Assembly (NCBI GenBank): GCA_958299035.1
Contig: CATQJL010000316.1
Coordinates: 3,498,674 to 3,562,673 of the forward strand
DNA length: 64,000 bases
Source: Cylicocyclus nassatus
Taxonomy: Eukaryota; Nematoda; Chromadorea; Rhabditida; Strongylidae
Direction of reading: 5' to 3'
Of this stretch, positions 34,906 to 46,494 are shown in pieces. The position numbers and the translations under genes are program-made. Numbering within the stretch: position 1 is the stretch's first letter; every line of letters starts with the position of its first letter. Under the pieces are notes generated by a model. It was not told the DNA's origin. It did no database searches and saw only the letters and a program-made list of their open reading frames with translations.

Positions 34906-35153
34906 TGTTGTGTTAGTGTCTGATCAGTTATTTTCTCGTATGATCTGCCCTCGCTGAGGCGCCTGCGACCTCAATGCGCGGGAAATGAGCGCTATAAAAG
35001 GCGCTCGCTGTTAGCCATTGTCAGTTGATTCGTCCACCAATTTGCCTCTCTCATATCTATTCTGTTTTTCTATTATTTCTTTAATAAATCTATTGGCTTC
35101 CTTCTGTGCCCTCAGGACGAAGAATCGACGTGTCCGGAGTCAAGGACACAACA
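34906..35153 (+). repeat. 3' LTR
   Basis: Same length as the 5' LTR (248 bp) with about six substitutions, followed by the ATTTT target duplication. TATAAAAG at 34993-35000 and AATAAA at 35083-35088. Confidence 0.9.
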
Positions 35154-37547
35154 ATTTTAATAATAGCATTCTTGCATGCAAAACGTCAACATGATCAGCG
35201 AAGTTTGTATTATGAGTTCTCCCCCCCCCCCCTCTCTCAGCCGTAGATGAGAATGTGTCTTGAGAAGTGCGAAGTAGGGTGAGGTAGGGCGCAGACTAGA
35301 TGCGAACTTCATATGAAGAGTCCCACCCTCCCGAGTTAATTTCGTAATTTGCCAAATTTCAACCTTTGTTTGACATGGGAGAGATGAACGCATGCCAATT
35401 AGCTGACAAGGTGCCGGAGGCATAGTGGGCCAAGGGCGGAGACCACTGAAAGGTTGGCGCCGCCGCGACGCCTGGATAAGGGAAGAGCAAAGCTGTCTGC
35501 CTTACAGATTACATTTTACGATGTTTGTAACGTTCTCAAATTCTTGTCCTCTTGATTTCAACATACTATTATTGTTCAATTATTTGCTCTCGCTATGCTT
35601 GTTTAAATGCTAAGAAATATTTGGAAAATCTGCTAAATTATGAAAAAGGCGTAGTGATCAGCGCTAGGAAGAAGCAGTGCAAATGGACATACATCCGACC
35701 GAGGTGACTCAATTCTTCTACTATTTTTCTAATCGCGATTTTGTCTATTGGTTGGATAAATTCTATCGCTACATCGTAGTTTTTTGTATTCTGCGGCCGT
35801 ATTCATCAAACTCTGTGCTCCATAACCTGTTAGGTAGGTTAACCCATGAGACCGATATTCAAGGAACCAGTGGCTTAGGCCTACCCAGTGGGCTCACCCG
35901 CAAAAAGGCATTTAACCAGTATTTATGAACGAGCTCAGAGGGTTTGCGAACTCAGACGTCGAGCATACCGGTATTGAGACAATTAGATCCTTTGGGTTCG
36001 AGCTTTGAGCTAGCGAACCCAAGCAGGAATAAAGATGCAGGGTACATACGAGTTCCATCCCTTCGTTGAATGTTATAGTCACTTCTGTAAGCACGGTAGT
36101 TACTTTTAGCAACATAACGCACCACAACCACTTCCTTATCTATTTAAATTTTTGAAAATTGTCATGATTAACCTTAATAAGATGTTTTCACCGAAAGAGC
36201 CTAGTGTTGGACTACCCATGACTTGCAATTCATTTTTTCGAAGGAAATTCGTTAAGTCAATCTCTAAGAAAGCTAAGCATTCCTTGATGTTTACCAAAGC
36301 TAATTATCTCAGAATTACACAAAATCAGAATTCATGATAATTACGGTTTAGTACGAATCATGTTTGAGATAAATTTTACCTGTCCTCTGATATTTTTCTG
36401 CACTTTCGGGTTAAATTTTTTACATGTGGACAAGCGAACCGCTGCTTACGGAGTTGTACGCAACTTTTGCAGCAGCAACATATTCGATATTTGCTCCAAA
36501 AATAGAAATGAAATACTAAATTCGGAAGATTTGCGTGATTTTCAATTATTAAGTGGGTTCGAAAGTCGTTCCGTTTTAGACCTTTTCTGAAATCGCTCAG
36601 AATGATAATAGACAAATCAAACGCTATTTGATGAGGATTTCTTCCTCTTTTCAACAGCTATGTTTGCGTTGCGACTGTTTCGACGAGCGCTAAGATATTG
36701 TCAATATAACCCTTCATTTTTACCATGTCTAAACTTCGCAAATTTTCCAGAATCTTCATGGACTTTGAAAGGTACTCTAATAACCACCTGATAACGCAAA
36801 CCATTTTCGAATTAAAGCATTTTCGCATTTTTTGCAACTTCCTCTTTAGAATTTTGCTGAATTATTTGACCAGAGCATTGATTTTTGAAAATATCGCGTG
36901 ACCACAATTGCACCAAACACTGCAAAATCCTGAAAACATTTAAGTTCTAAAACTCGGTTATTACTATCACTAGTATTACGAAGTAAATGAGCGATTATGG
37001 TGAGAAAACGGATAGATTTTGGAATTTCGACTACAAACTTGCGCACCCTAAAATAGGGAGGTACAATTTTGTCTGCAAAAGTCGCATGTTTCGCGAAGAA
37101 AAGGCAGCTGTCAGAAAGAGGAGAAAAACATGCATCGAATAGTATCTAGACTATTCGACTTTTGATGTTTCGCGAGGTCAGAATGAGCCATGTAAAGTTT
37201 GGTTACTTCAGGAATATATTTCAGTAATTCTAGAAACATGCCAGAGAGATTCAAAAATTTTTATTAATTTGCAAAAGGCTTGCCCTGTCAAGTGGTTGTA
37301 AGAACATCTTCAAAAGCCTAAAATGAAAATTGTAAAAATTATCGGAATTTGGACATGGTAGAAATGAAGGATTCTCGTTTCCGGCAATTATCTCAGCGCT
37401 CTTCGAAGCAGTCACAACAAAAACATAGCTGCTGGAAAGGTGAAGAAATTTTGCATCGGATGTTCTCCAAATGATTTATCTATCATCATTCTGACGATGT
37501 TAGGAATAGGTCTAGAAAACGGCACGAACTTTCGGACCCACCTAATA
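35154..37547. other. no complete gene recognised
   Basis: Contains a C run at 35220-35231, GGGTTCG-rich repeats near 35990, and the possible vWFA relic at 36070. Confidence 0.4.
36070..36142 (-). pseudogene. possible vWFA exon relic
   Basis: After an AAATAG acceptor the minus strand reads KEVVVVRYVAKSNYRAY, close to KEIIVVGFFHNNYRAY in gene B (within 20953-21223), including identical bases over AACTACCGTGCTTA. No partner exons were found nearby. Short, so chance is not excluded. Confidence 0.3.
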
Positions 37548-38273
37548 CAGGGTGTCCCAAAAAAATGTGAACACTGTTTGATCGTAAATAACTCCCTTGT
37601 CATGAAGTCTTTTGAGAAGCTCGAGATACCATTCTGTAGAGCGAGGATTCGCTTAGACTTACAGTATGGAGGAAACACCGATCGCTCTTCGTCATTGTAG
37701 GATTACGGTGGGAACTTGCGCAGGATTTTTGAAAATTAAAAGCGATTTTTGTCTCAGAAGGAAACTAAACAAACCAAAAACTCTTGTACTGGACTAGTCG
37801 AAGTCGCTGATTCTACATACATATGACGTTTGCAGTTCATTGTAATGCTTTTTATAGGTTATTTCAGGTTTAGAGTAAAATCTGTTTCTCCAGTGTTCTT
37901 CAGAAGTGCGACTACAACATTAAAAAAATCGAAAAACTGGTAGAGAGTTATGCAGTGAAATCAGCACGCCAAAACCTCGCTACACGAATTTCCAGAATTT
38001 TTGGAATTGTTGATACGGAACTTGGAAATTTTTGGAATTTTTTTTCATCAAAGGCCTATTTCCACAATGGAGCTGTATGCTGAGAGTTCATACCGTTATC
38101 CCACAGCAATGAAGAGCGATTGATGATTTGCTCCATACTGTAAGTCTAAGTTGAACCTCGGTCTGCATTTTGCAGACCGAGGTTCAACTTAGAAATGGTG
38201 CCTCAAGCTTCTCCAGAGACTTCATGATAAGAGAGTTATTAACGATCAAGGTCACATTTCTTGGGACACCCTG
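37548..38273. mobile_element. mariner-like MITE with TA duplication
   Basis: Ends CAGGGTGTCCCAAAAAAATG and CATTTCTTGGGACACCCTG are inverted and bordered by TA (37546-37547, 38274-38275). The interior includes a perfect hairpin at about 38148-38190 (GTTGAACCTCGGTCTGCA and its complement) and repeats the TACAGTATGGAG/CTCCATACTGTA segment in both arms. No transposase. Confidence 0.8.
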
Positions 38274-38681
38274 TATAAGCAAGCAACTCGTTGTTGCGTA
38301 TAAAATCAAGAATGATTCTGGAAATTTCGCAGTCTTTGAGTCCGTTCAGAAAAAAACTTTTCACTACAGTTACGAGAATTTTTGAAGGTCGCAGCCTGAA
38401 ATCTCAACTTGAAGAGCTAGCTGCATTCATGTTCTCCCTTACAAGGTTTAAGCTGAGTCAAAATCTAAAGAGCTATGAAAATTTTGTCAAATGCGACTCA
38501 GCTAACAAGGGAACGATACTCAGTGTCCGTGGCCTTCTATAACAAAATTTATACCGTTACACTTGCATTCGAACGCTGATTCCGAATCTGACTTCCGTTT
38601 CTGCTAATCGCTGGAGGAAGTTATGGAGAATTTTCGCGCCAAATTTAACCGCCTGAGAATTGGCAGTACACCAATACTGCT

Positions 38682-38752
38682 GGTAGCTGTGGTGTAGTGG
38701 CTAGTGCGATAGCCTGACGAGTTGATGCAGGTGTAGGATCAAATCCCCTTAC
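38682..38752 (+). repeat. tRNA-like sequence, possible SINE head or tRNA pseudogene
   Basis: TGGTGTAGTGGCTAGTGCG resembles a pol III A box and GGATCAAATCCC a B box at tRNA-like spacing. The anticodon region does not form a standard 7-base loop and the acceptor stem does not close, so it is not a functional tRNA. Confidence 0.35.
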
Positions 38753-39589
38753 GTTTTTCACTTTTGAATTGCCTCCTTCAAGCTTCTTTTTGAGAGTTAG
38801 GTTTCCTCGAGGTAAATGCATGTCCTCACTCTTTAAAAATTTGAGGAGTATTCACTTTTATATAAGTGTTTCCTACATTTATTCCAAAAGATGCCTATAA
38901 AAATGAAAATGAACGGAAAATGAATGCATGTTAACATGCTGCCATGTTGGTATTCCTATCATATTTGCCTCGTGCGGGCAACCTTGAGCGAAAATCTTTC
39001 ATAACTTTTTTCAGAGAAACGATTAGCAGAAAACGAAGTGGGATTCGGAATCATAATTCGAAGACGAGCGTAATGGCATACATTTCATCTCAAAGGGCCA
39101 CGGACACTTAGTATCGTTCCTTGTAAGACAGAGTTTTTATTCACGAAATCAATGAGGTATGCCAGGTAGTCCACTCCCAGATATTTTTTCAAAAAACAGT
39201 ATACCCCTTCCGAGAAAAATATTTTGAATGGATGAAACGAACTTTCACAAACTTATATCTTCAACGATATAATAGTCACTGCTTGACCTATAGATCATGT
39301 AAGCCATTCCTGGGAACAACCTTGGCCTGCCACGATATGTAGTTTTCCCCCTCTCATCCCTTCCTATCTCATGCCGTTATCGATAGTTTTGAAAACGGGT
39401 ATCTCATTCGTAATCATGGCATTTGTTTACAACTTCATCAGCTCCATTTTGGACCCTCTTGAGCACAGAATTCAAGTAATCGATATAAAATTGATAACAT
39501 CGGTCAACTTTCCCCAAGCCATTGAGTTTCTATGTTACGATAGGAAGCTGCAAATGAGTGCGACCTGGCAGTGATATGTAGCGCGATAC

Positions 39590-39745
39590 GTTTCGCCGGG
39601 GGGGGGGGGGGACCTTTCATACGATTGAGGACTTCGCACTTAGCCTTCGCACCTACCTCACACCTACATCGCACCTCTCCATCCACGTAATTAGTAAGAT
39701 TCTCCACTATGCCTGGGTGAGGGGGGGGGAGGGGGACTTTTCATA
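39590..39745. repeat. poly(G)-bounded repeat, copy 1
   Basis: Runs of 13 and 9 G lead into ACCTTTCATACGA (39611) and GACTTTTCATAGGA (about 39735), about 125 bp apart in the same orientation. The interior is rich in CGCACCTAC/CACACCTAC steps. The same arrangement, inverted, recurs at 42690-42840. Confidence 0.6.
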
Positions 39746-40805
39746 GGAAGGCGGCGGCCCAGGAGTTCCCAAAGCATCACCGCCTTTCCTTGCAGGGATA
39801 CTTAGCACCTCCAAAGGGCCTTCGCATCTTTTAGACGGTTCCGCCCATTTGCTCCGCCCACTAGCTAATCTTATTCTGAGTTGTGCAGGCTTGGAGAATA
39901 GTCCCAACGTGTTTTGTTGAATGGATGAATAATGACGGATGGAAGATGAAAGATGAGAAGTTATGAAGTCTACGTGTGGGCATCGCTTTGTCGGAAGCAA
40001 AGATACTTCCGTTTTCCTAATTTTCAGCCACAGAATATGTATCTGCGTCTGATGTGAAAACATACCCATTGAGCAAGTTGCACGAGTGCAATTTTTGACG
40101 GAGTTTGTTTTTTCGGATTTTTCAGAAAGGTGGATTCTAGTTTTTGGCTACAACTTGGTAGATCAAATTTGATGTAACTTTTCCAAACACTACCTTGTAG
40201 GGCTTGCTGTGCTCTATCGAATCAAAACCACAGAATCTATCCAAAATAAGCGAAATTTGACTTATTGCAGTTTAGACAGTTTTAGAGCAAGATTTTGATT
40301 TATTAACCGAATGATTTGAGCTTCTCATCATTTTCAACAACTTTTTCATAGAATTTGAACGCGTTTTCATTACTAAAATTTCCCTTTTGTTTGAATTCAT
40401 GTTCAGGTGCTTTTCATGATAATGAATGATAAGAAAGACCCTTTTCTGGAGAGATTTGTTGATACTTTTGCAATTAGTCTTAGCTAAATATCCGCTGGAA
40501 TTCCGTAATTTTTCTGTTAGCATGCCAAAACGATTCTGACCTGCTGTATAGGTCGATGCAAAAGTTCTCGCCTAAATCAAAGTAAATTCAATTACTTACT
40601 AAAATTCGAACCTAAGTTCATGGCTTCTTCAGAAAAAGAAGTGCGTTCTGCGCTTCAAGATAGTTATCCCAATTCGTCTTTTCGTTGGCACCTTAATTTT
40701 GAGTCTGGTTGTGAATAGTGCCAAAGTGATAGTATCAAAGTGGAGTTAGTTATCCTCAAGAAATCTTTGGGACGTTCATAGCAATGCTTCGTATGTTTGG
40801 CAAGC

Positions 40806-41712
40806 TTTAATCGGAGGACGCGCAGGAGGAACCAAAGGCCTGGCCGGCAGTGTCCGCAGGAGATAATTAGAGGCGCGAGCACTGCGCCGGAGATTTGGCC
40901 AGGATCCAAGAAAACTTGGCAGGAATCCATAAATGTTCGTAAGAAAACCTACCTCGTAACTTCGCTGGGGAAAACGCTAGAGAAATAAGTGGGCAGTTTT
41001 GTAATCTGTGTTTTCAGCCGCATTTATAGGAGAAGTGAAAGCGGAATTCACTTCTCATTTACATTCAATCTTTGAATATGAATATCCCCAAAAAAACATT
41101 AGCTACGTCGAAGTACTTACAATCAAGTTTCAAGATTTTTAAGAATTATTGAATGTCAAGAAACCGAGGTCGTCAAATCGTGACGCTGAAAATCGGGTAG
41201 AAAATTGAAGCTAAAGAAATTGTTCACGAAATCTTGCTCGAATTCAAATCATGAACCATCTGAACATAATGGTAAATCTACAACTTACAGAGAATTTTAC
41301 GTCAATGTGATGCAAACTCTCAATTTCTGAAAAAATTTGGTACAAACACGATTTTGCAATCATTTAATTTACCGATTCAAGGTTTCATCTTGGACTGCTG
41401 ACTTTAAGTTTACCTTCCCCTCCATTTTCCAACTTGAATCGTGAACATTCTTTATGGCGAGTTTTTCGAATGACAGTTGAGTAAGAGAAGCCATAAAAAA
41501 TGGATTTCAAAATTTTTATTCGCATTTCTCGTGCTTTTTCCCAAGCAGAGTTATGAAATACGTTTTCACATGGTCTCCTTCAAGTTTCTTTGCTAAGTTG
41601 TTTTGGATCCTTGCCAAATCTTCCCCACAGTGCTTGCGCTCTTAATTGCCTCCTGCGGATATGGCGGCAGGGCCTTTGGTTCCTCCTGCTACGCCGCCGC
41701 TTTAATCTATGG
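40806..41712. mobile_element. inverted-repeat element with about 115-bp arms
   Basis: The arm 40806-40925 (GCAGGAGGAACCAAAGGCC, CAGGATCCAAG) is the reverse complement, with mismatches, of 41598-41712 (GGATCCTTGCC, GGCCTTTGGTTCCTCCTGC). A mariner-like end, TA|GGTCGATGCAAAAGTTCTCG, lies at about 40549 but its partner was not found. No coding capacity. Confidence 0.6.
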
Positions 41713-42689
41713 TAATGCAGAAACAAAAACTGTGAAAAAAAAACTTTGCAGTGAAAATCATCTTATCAACGCATTTTCTTCACAAAACACAGCTTCGAAC
41801 CAAAATTATCACTCACTGCTTACCTAGAATACTGCAAGGTTTTTTGGGGGTCTCAAAGAGTCTTTGCTTATGAAGGAGATTTGCCCAAGATGACGATTTT
41901 TCATGAGTTTTCGTTGCATGAATATGTTATATTAGCCCGCAACCTTCGAATGAGACCAGTGAAGAAGTGGAGTGAGAGCGGGGTTTGACCTCCGTTGCGC
42001 GAAAGCGCGAGGAGCCTTCTGGAGTGTGAATGCTGGTGCGAATGGAGGTGCTAGGAACTCCTGCGTCCCTTTCTCATAGGAATGCACCCTAATCACCTTG
42101 ACCTTTTGGTGGGTCCAGAATGCTGGTAATACAACCAGTTATCGATTATCATGGGCTGAAATGACATGTTTACTATCAAAAATGCACAATAAAATTCACA
42201 AGGCACATAGATTAACGCAGTAAAATCATAAATCTTCTTTCGGTAAATGCTTTTATTGAAAAAATTTGGTTTTATTTTACTTTCAAAAATGTACAATAAA
42301 ACTCGCGAGGCACATAAATTAACACAATAATAATGTAAACCGCTTCATCGGGTCGCATGCCTTCCAATATCCCCTATGGGAAAGGCAGCACTTCCAGCTC
42401 ATGCTGAAAGGTCGGAGAGCACTTGACAATACTCAAATTGATTCGGTTGCAAAAGAAAATCGAATTATCTTGTCAAGCATTAAAAAATTCTGTGAGTAGA
42501 ACCATCCCAATGTTATTTTTCGCGGCAAAACACTTTTTTCATACAGCATTCAACTTTATCTTATCCGAATTCGCCTAATGCAAAAGCTAGGTTTGACGTT
42601 ATGCTTTTCTGGAATAGAGCCAGGAGGCCCAAATCTAACATTGTGCCAATTTTCCTTGGATCGTTGCCAATAGTTCAGAATGATGTGGG

Positions 42690-42840
42690 AGCATTCGTAT
42701 GAAAAGTCCCCCCCCCCTATGCCCTCCTTCCTACAGTATAATAGACGGAGGTGCGAGACTTCACACCTAGGCGTAGGTGCTCACACCTCGCACCTCGGAA
42801 TTGCTCATCGTATGAAAAGTCACCCACCCGTCTCGCCTTG
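42690..42840. repeat. poly(G/C)-bounded repeat, copy 2
   Basis: TCGTATGAAAAGTC followed by a run of C occurs at 42697 and again, with CACCCACCC, at about 42819. The interior has GGTGCGAG/CGCACC steps. It is the inverted counterpart of 39590-39745. Confidence 0.55.
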
Positions 42841-43081
42841 TGACTCGTAGACTTGCAGCCAGCTAGAGAGCCTAAGCAAAAACAACTAGTCAGTAGATTT
42901 TCAGCAGTTCCGATGAAGATATGTTTTGGTTAAGAGCAGCAATGATATTCTATAAAGAAAGCAACCTATGTTTGTTTGTGAACACCTTATCTGTTATCAG
43001 TGGCAGTTTTGAGCAAAACTCAGTCGCATACACGCGGCATTAATACAATACAAATGTACCGCAACGGAGCCAGGGAATGTT

Positions 43082-43395
43082 AAAGGCATTGTCCAAGTCA
43101 ACTACGAGGGGAGGGGGGGAAGTGGGATGTTGACGTAGTGCGGAAGTACGGCTCCTGGCTGATGCAAAGTTCAAGTCCAATAAAAAAAGGTAAATTTCGT
43201 AGCGAGAAAATCGCTTCGGAATATAGCGGAAAAAGGGGCGGTACGCCAATCTTGCCTCCTTGACAAGTTTTGACGCGTTTAATACATTAGATCTACGCTT
43301 TTTCTATCGGACTTGAACCGTTGCATTAGCCAGGAGCCGTGCTCCCTCCCTGCTCGAAATCCCACCACTCCCTAATTGGCCTGGACAATGCCTTT
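43082..43395. mobile_element. MITE, AAAGGCA family, copy 1
   Basis: Ends AAAGGCATTGTCCA and TGGACAATGCCTTT are inverted. The body (AAAAAGGGGCGGTACGCCAA, TTAGATCTACG) matches that of 58340-58739. 314 bp, no coding capacity. Confidence 0.7.
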
Positions 43396-44649
43396 GAACG
43401 CAAGTGTGCAAACCGCTGACATACTGAGTTAGCGAACTCAACGGTGCTCTTGTGAATATTGATCTTACCCAGTGGGTTCGCCAACCCACGGCACCCATGG
43501 ATTTGCGAACCCAGTAGTGGAACCTACTGGATTCGTTGATGACGACACCAATTTTTTCTTCGTGATTCCTCTTCACATTCTCACTTTCGTCTCACCAGTT
43601 AACACGTTGATGACATGCAAATTTTGAGCTGTCTGCCTTTTGGGACCAGGGCCTGTAACGAATCAGCCAACCTTCTTCACGCGAATCATGCATACTGCCA
43701 TCTACAGTATTACAGTAGCTTGGTGACTAGATAGAGGTTGTTTCTAGATCCAGCGCAGAAGAAAACTCCTGAAGTGAGTTTGTCCCAAGGCAGTCGTCAT
43801 TTCACTGAACTCAGATCTTGACACACCATGTGTGTCAAACGGTCGTCAATGTGTTAAGGTGAAGAGACGGCAGGTGTGTTGGCACAGGAGGTTTTAGGCT
43901 CCTACTAGATAGTAAGATAACTTTGGCGAACCGCAGAGGGTGATAAAGTTTTTCGGAGTCTCTGTGGAATGGAAAAATGATAAAAGACATGATGTCCGTC
44001 ACACCATCTGATTGGAGGTGAGCGACAGCCAGACAGCGAAGGCATAAGATAAGTGAGAAGTAGTGAAAATTCTTGAAAAAGGTCAAAAGTGAATTCGTAA
44101 AGAAGTTTTAAGATCAAAGGGTCTTTGCTTTAGAATCTTTCTTGTTTCAGCTGGTGTGAGGTCTGCTTTTGGAGGTGAAAGATGCACAGTGAGTTTCAAC
44201 CCGATTTAGGCGGAAGTTGGGTTAGCTGGCACGCCTCGCAACGGTTTGCGTTGTTCCGCAGCTACAGTACATTATATCGAGACTAGCGACCCTACGGGTC
44301 GCTAGTAAGTGGGCCGGGGCAGATACAATATAAGGGTTTAGTTGTGACTAAAGATAGCTCACATAAATTTCCTACACATTTTCTGGAAGATTTTTGAAAA
44401 AGCATTCCATAAAGGAGGACTGCTAATGGGCGATAAGCTTCACAAATTATTCAGCATTTTTCGAAAGCCCTGCCATAACCACGCGAGATTATGAGGGAAA
44501 ATTTCCTATTTTTTCCTATAATTCGCTTTTTCTGCGAAATCCCCCACGCCCTTTCACAGAGACTCATTCGGGTAATAAAAAGGCTCTACCTCTACCCTCT
44601 CGAGAGCTTCAAGAACTGCCTCAAATGTACAAGAATCTATTTTCCTCCT

Positions 44650-45500
44650 AATCAGAATGCCCTACGTGCAGACCGTATTTATAAAGAAACTGCCTTGCGG
44701 CTCCCAAGAAAGAAAAATGAAATTGAGTATTTACTCACAACAAATTCTCAAAGTGCCCTACGTGTCGGTTACAAACCAGTGCCTATTTGAAAAAAAGTGC
44801 CCTACTTGCCGCTTACAGACCGTATTCATGATAAAAACTGCCCTACGGCTCCCAAGAAAGAACAATGAAACTGAGTACTTACAACAAATTCTCAAAGTGC
44901 CCTACGTGCCGCTTACGACTGCCTCACAGCTCCCAAGTTAGAACAATGAAATTGAGTATTTACTCACAACAAATCTCAAAATGCCCTACGTGCCGCTTAC
45001 AGACCATATTCATGAGAAAAAAAAACTGGCTTACGGGTCCCAAGAAAGAACAATGAAATTGAGTATTTATTCACAACAAATTTTCAAAGTGCCCTACAAT
45101 ACCGCTCACATTTTTTGAAAAGACGCGAATGTATGGATGTCCATACATGTATGGACATGTCCATACATGTCCGTACATGTATGGACATGTCCGTACATGT
45201 CCATACATGTCCATACATTCGCGTCTATTTTTCAAAAAATGTGAGCGGTATTGTACGTGCCGCTTACGAACCAATGCCTATTCGAAAGAAAGCGGCCTAT
45301 GCCTACAGACCGTATTCATAAAAAAAACTTTCTTGCGGCTCCAAGGACGTGGAACTGAGTATTTACTCACAACAAATTCTCAAAATGCTCCACGTGCCGC
45401 TTAAAGACCGCATTCATTAAAAAATTGCCCTGCGGCTCCCTAGAAGGAACAATGAAATTGAGCATTTACTCACAATAAGTTCTCAAATTGCCCACTGTCA
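44650..45500. repeat. degenerate tandem array, about 80-110-bp unit
   Basis: TGCCCTACGTGCCGCTTACA (or variants) recurs at about 44657, 44753, 44801, 44897, 44979, 45088, 45385 and 45486. Each is usually followed by CGTATTCAT..CTGCC..CTCCCAAGAAAG..AATGAAATTGAGTATTTACTCACAAC. One unit is interrupted by the palindrome 45097-45254. Predicted frames across it are repeat artefacts. Confidence 0.75.
45097..45254. repeat. 158-bp palindrome built of CATGTCCATA-type decamers
   Basis: ACAATACCGCTCACATTTTTTGAAAA-like outer arms and an inner block alternating ATGTCCATAC and ATGTATGGAC fold back on themselves almost perfectly (arms about 78 bp). Placed inside a unit of the surrounding tandem array. Confidence 0.9.
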
Positions 45501-46032
45501 CCTAAAGACCGCTATAAAAACACGCCAAGGCTATAAAAATCTGTTTTCCTGCCTAGACAAAAAGCCCTGCGTGTCGCTTATAGGTCGATACCTATTTGTA
45601 AGCAGGGCGCTAGCGGAACTTATTTGCACAGGTAAAAGCAAGGCTGTCCGGCACCAACGAGATCCAGTTACTTCGCACTCTCCTGTCTAAAGCAAAAGCA
45701 AGATTATTCAATTGAAGCTTTTAGAGCCCTTTTACTAAGAGTTTTACAAGAACGTATGGTGCATTGCCCAGAATTGTTCTCATATGAATGGCTGCGTTTC
45801 GATCGTTTTAACCCGTTAACTCCAGCAAATTTAAGGCGCTTACTTGAAGTTGACATCTTAAAACCATCGAAAGGCAGCGAAGTTGACGGTTCATGTGGGA
45901 ATTCTGAGGAATGCACGATAGGGCAACATTTCAGTAGCCAATAGGAGCACATATGTTAGACCAACACATTCTGCAAAACAAGCATGAAAAAACATTTGTA
46001 CAAGTAACACACCCAGACACTAGCGACTCGAT

Positions 46033-46494
46033 CTTAAAGGCAGTGTCCGGGCAAAAACTCGATTTTGAGATTTTGTGCTTACCCGGGCCTATTCGCTATG
46101 CTGAATCCGAAAATCCACATTGGAAAGCGCGAAAACGACGAAAAACGGCTCTAACACTGGAGGGAAATCAGCAAGCGGGCGGAATCTTCCCCACTGCGAA
46201 TTCACGCTCCCAGCTTCGGGGGTGATCTTTTTGATTCCGGTTCCAAGTCATTCGTTTGCACTTGATTGGTAGTGATGTCAGGGCGGCTAACGGATTCGAA
46301 AAAATTGCTCTGGAAGCTGGAAGCGTGAATTCACAGTGGGGAAGACCCCGCCCACTTGCTGATTTCCCTCCAGTGTTAGAGCCGTTTTTCGTCGTTTTCG
46401 CGCTCTCTAATGTGGATTTTCGGATTCTGCATAGCGAATAGGCCCGGGTAAGCACAAATCAAAATCGAGTTTTTGCCCGGACACTGCCTTTAAG
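46033..46494. mobile_element. fold-back MITE, AAAGGCA family, copy 2
   Basis: CTTAAAGGCAGTGTCCGGGC opens the element and its complement closes it. The arms, about 170 bp or more (AAATCCACATT, GGAGGGAAATCAGCAAG, GAATTCACGCT and complements), are separated by a short centre near 46260. TTAA lies at both tips, so a TTAA target duplication is possible. Confidence 0.85.

Larger units (their letters stand above)
26100..35153 (+). mobile_element. Ty3/gypsy-type LTR retrotransposon with nested hAT element
   Basis: Two 248-bp LTRs (26100-26347, 34906-35153), both TGTTGTG...CACAACA, are flanked by a 5-bp target duplication ATTTT (26095-26099, 35154-35158). I count about six differences between the LTRs. 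The internal part has a primer-binding site, gag, then protease-RT-RNase H-integrase, and a purine tract before the 3' LTR. The order RT, RNase H, integrase places it in Ty3/gypsy. The 4,033-bp block 30572-34604 is a later insertion; without it the element would be about 5.0 kb. Its left end lies 17 bp from the MITE that ends at 26082. Confidence 0.9.
38274..40805. other. no gene recognised apart from the repeats listed
   Basis: AT-rich; only short frames outside the tRNA-like and poly(G) repeats. Confidence 0.4.
41713..44649. other. no gene recognised apart from the repeats listed
   Basis: Short frames only. 43430-43530 repeats short GGGTTCGC/GCGAACCC steps like those near 35990. Confidence 0.4.

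Noticed and set aside
45115..45404. Frames rich in MYGH/CPYM repeats
   Set aside because: Translation of the palindromic decamer block, present on both strands.
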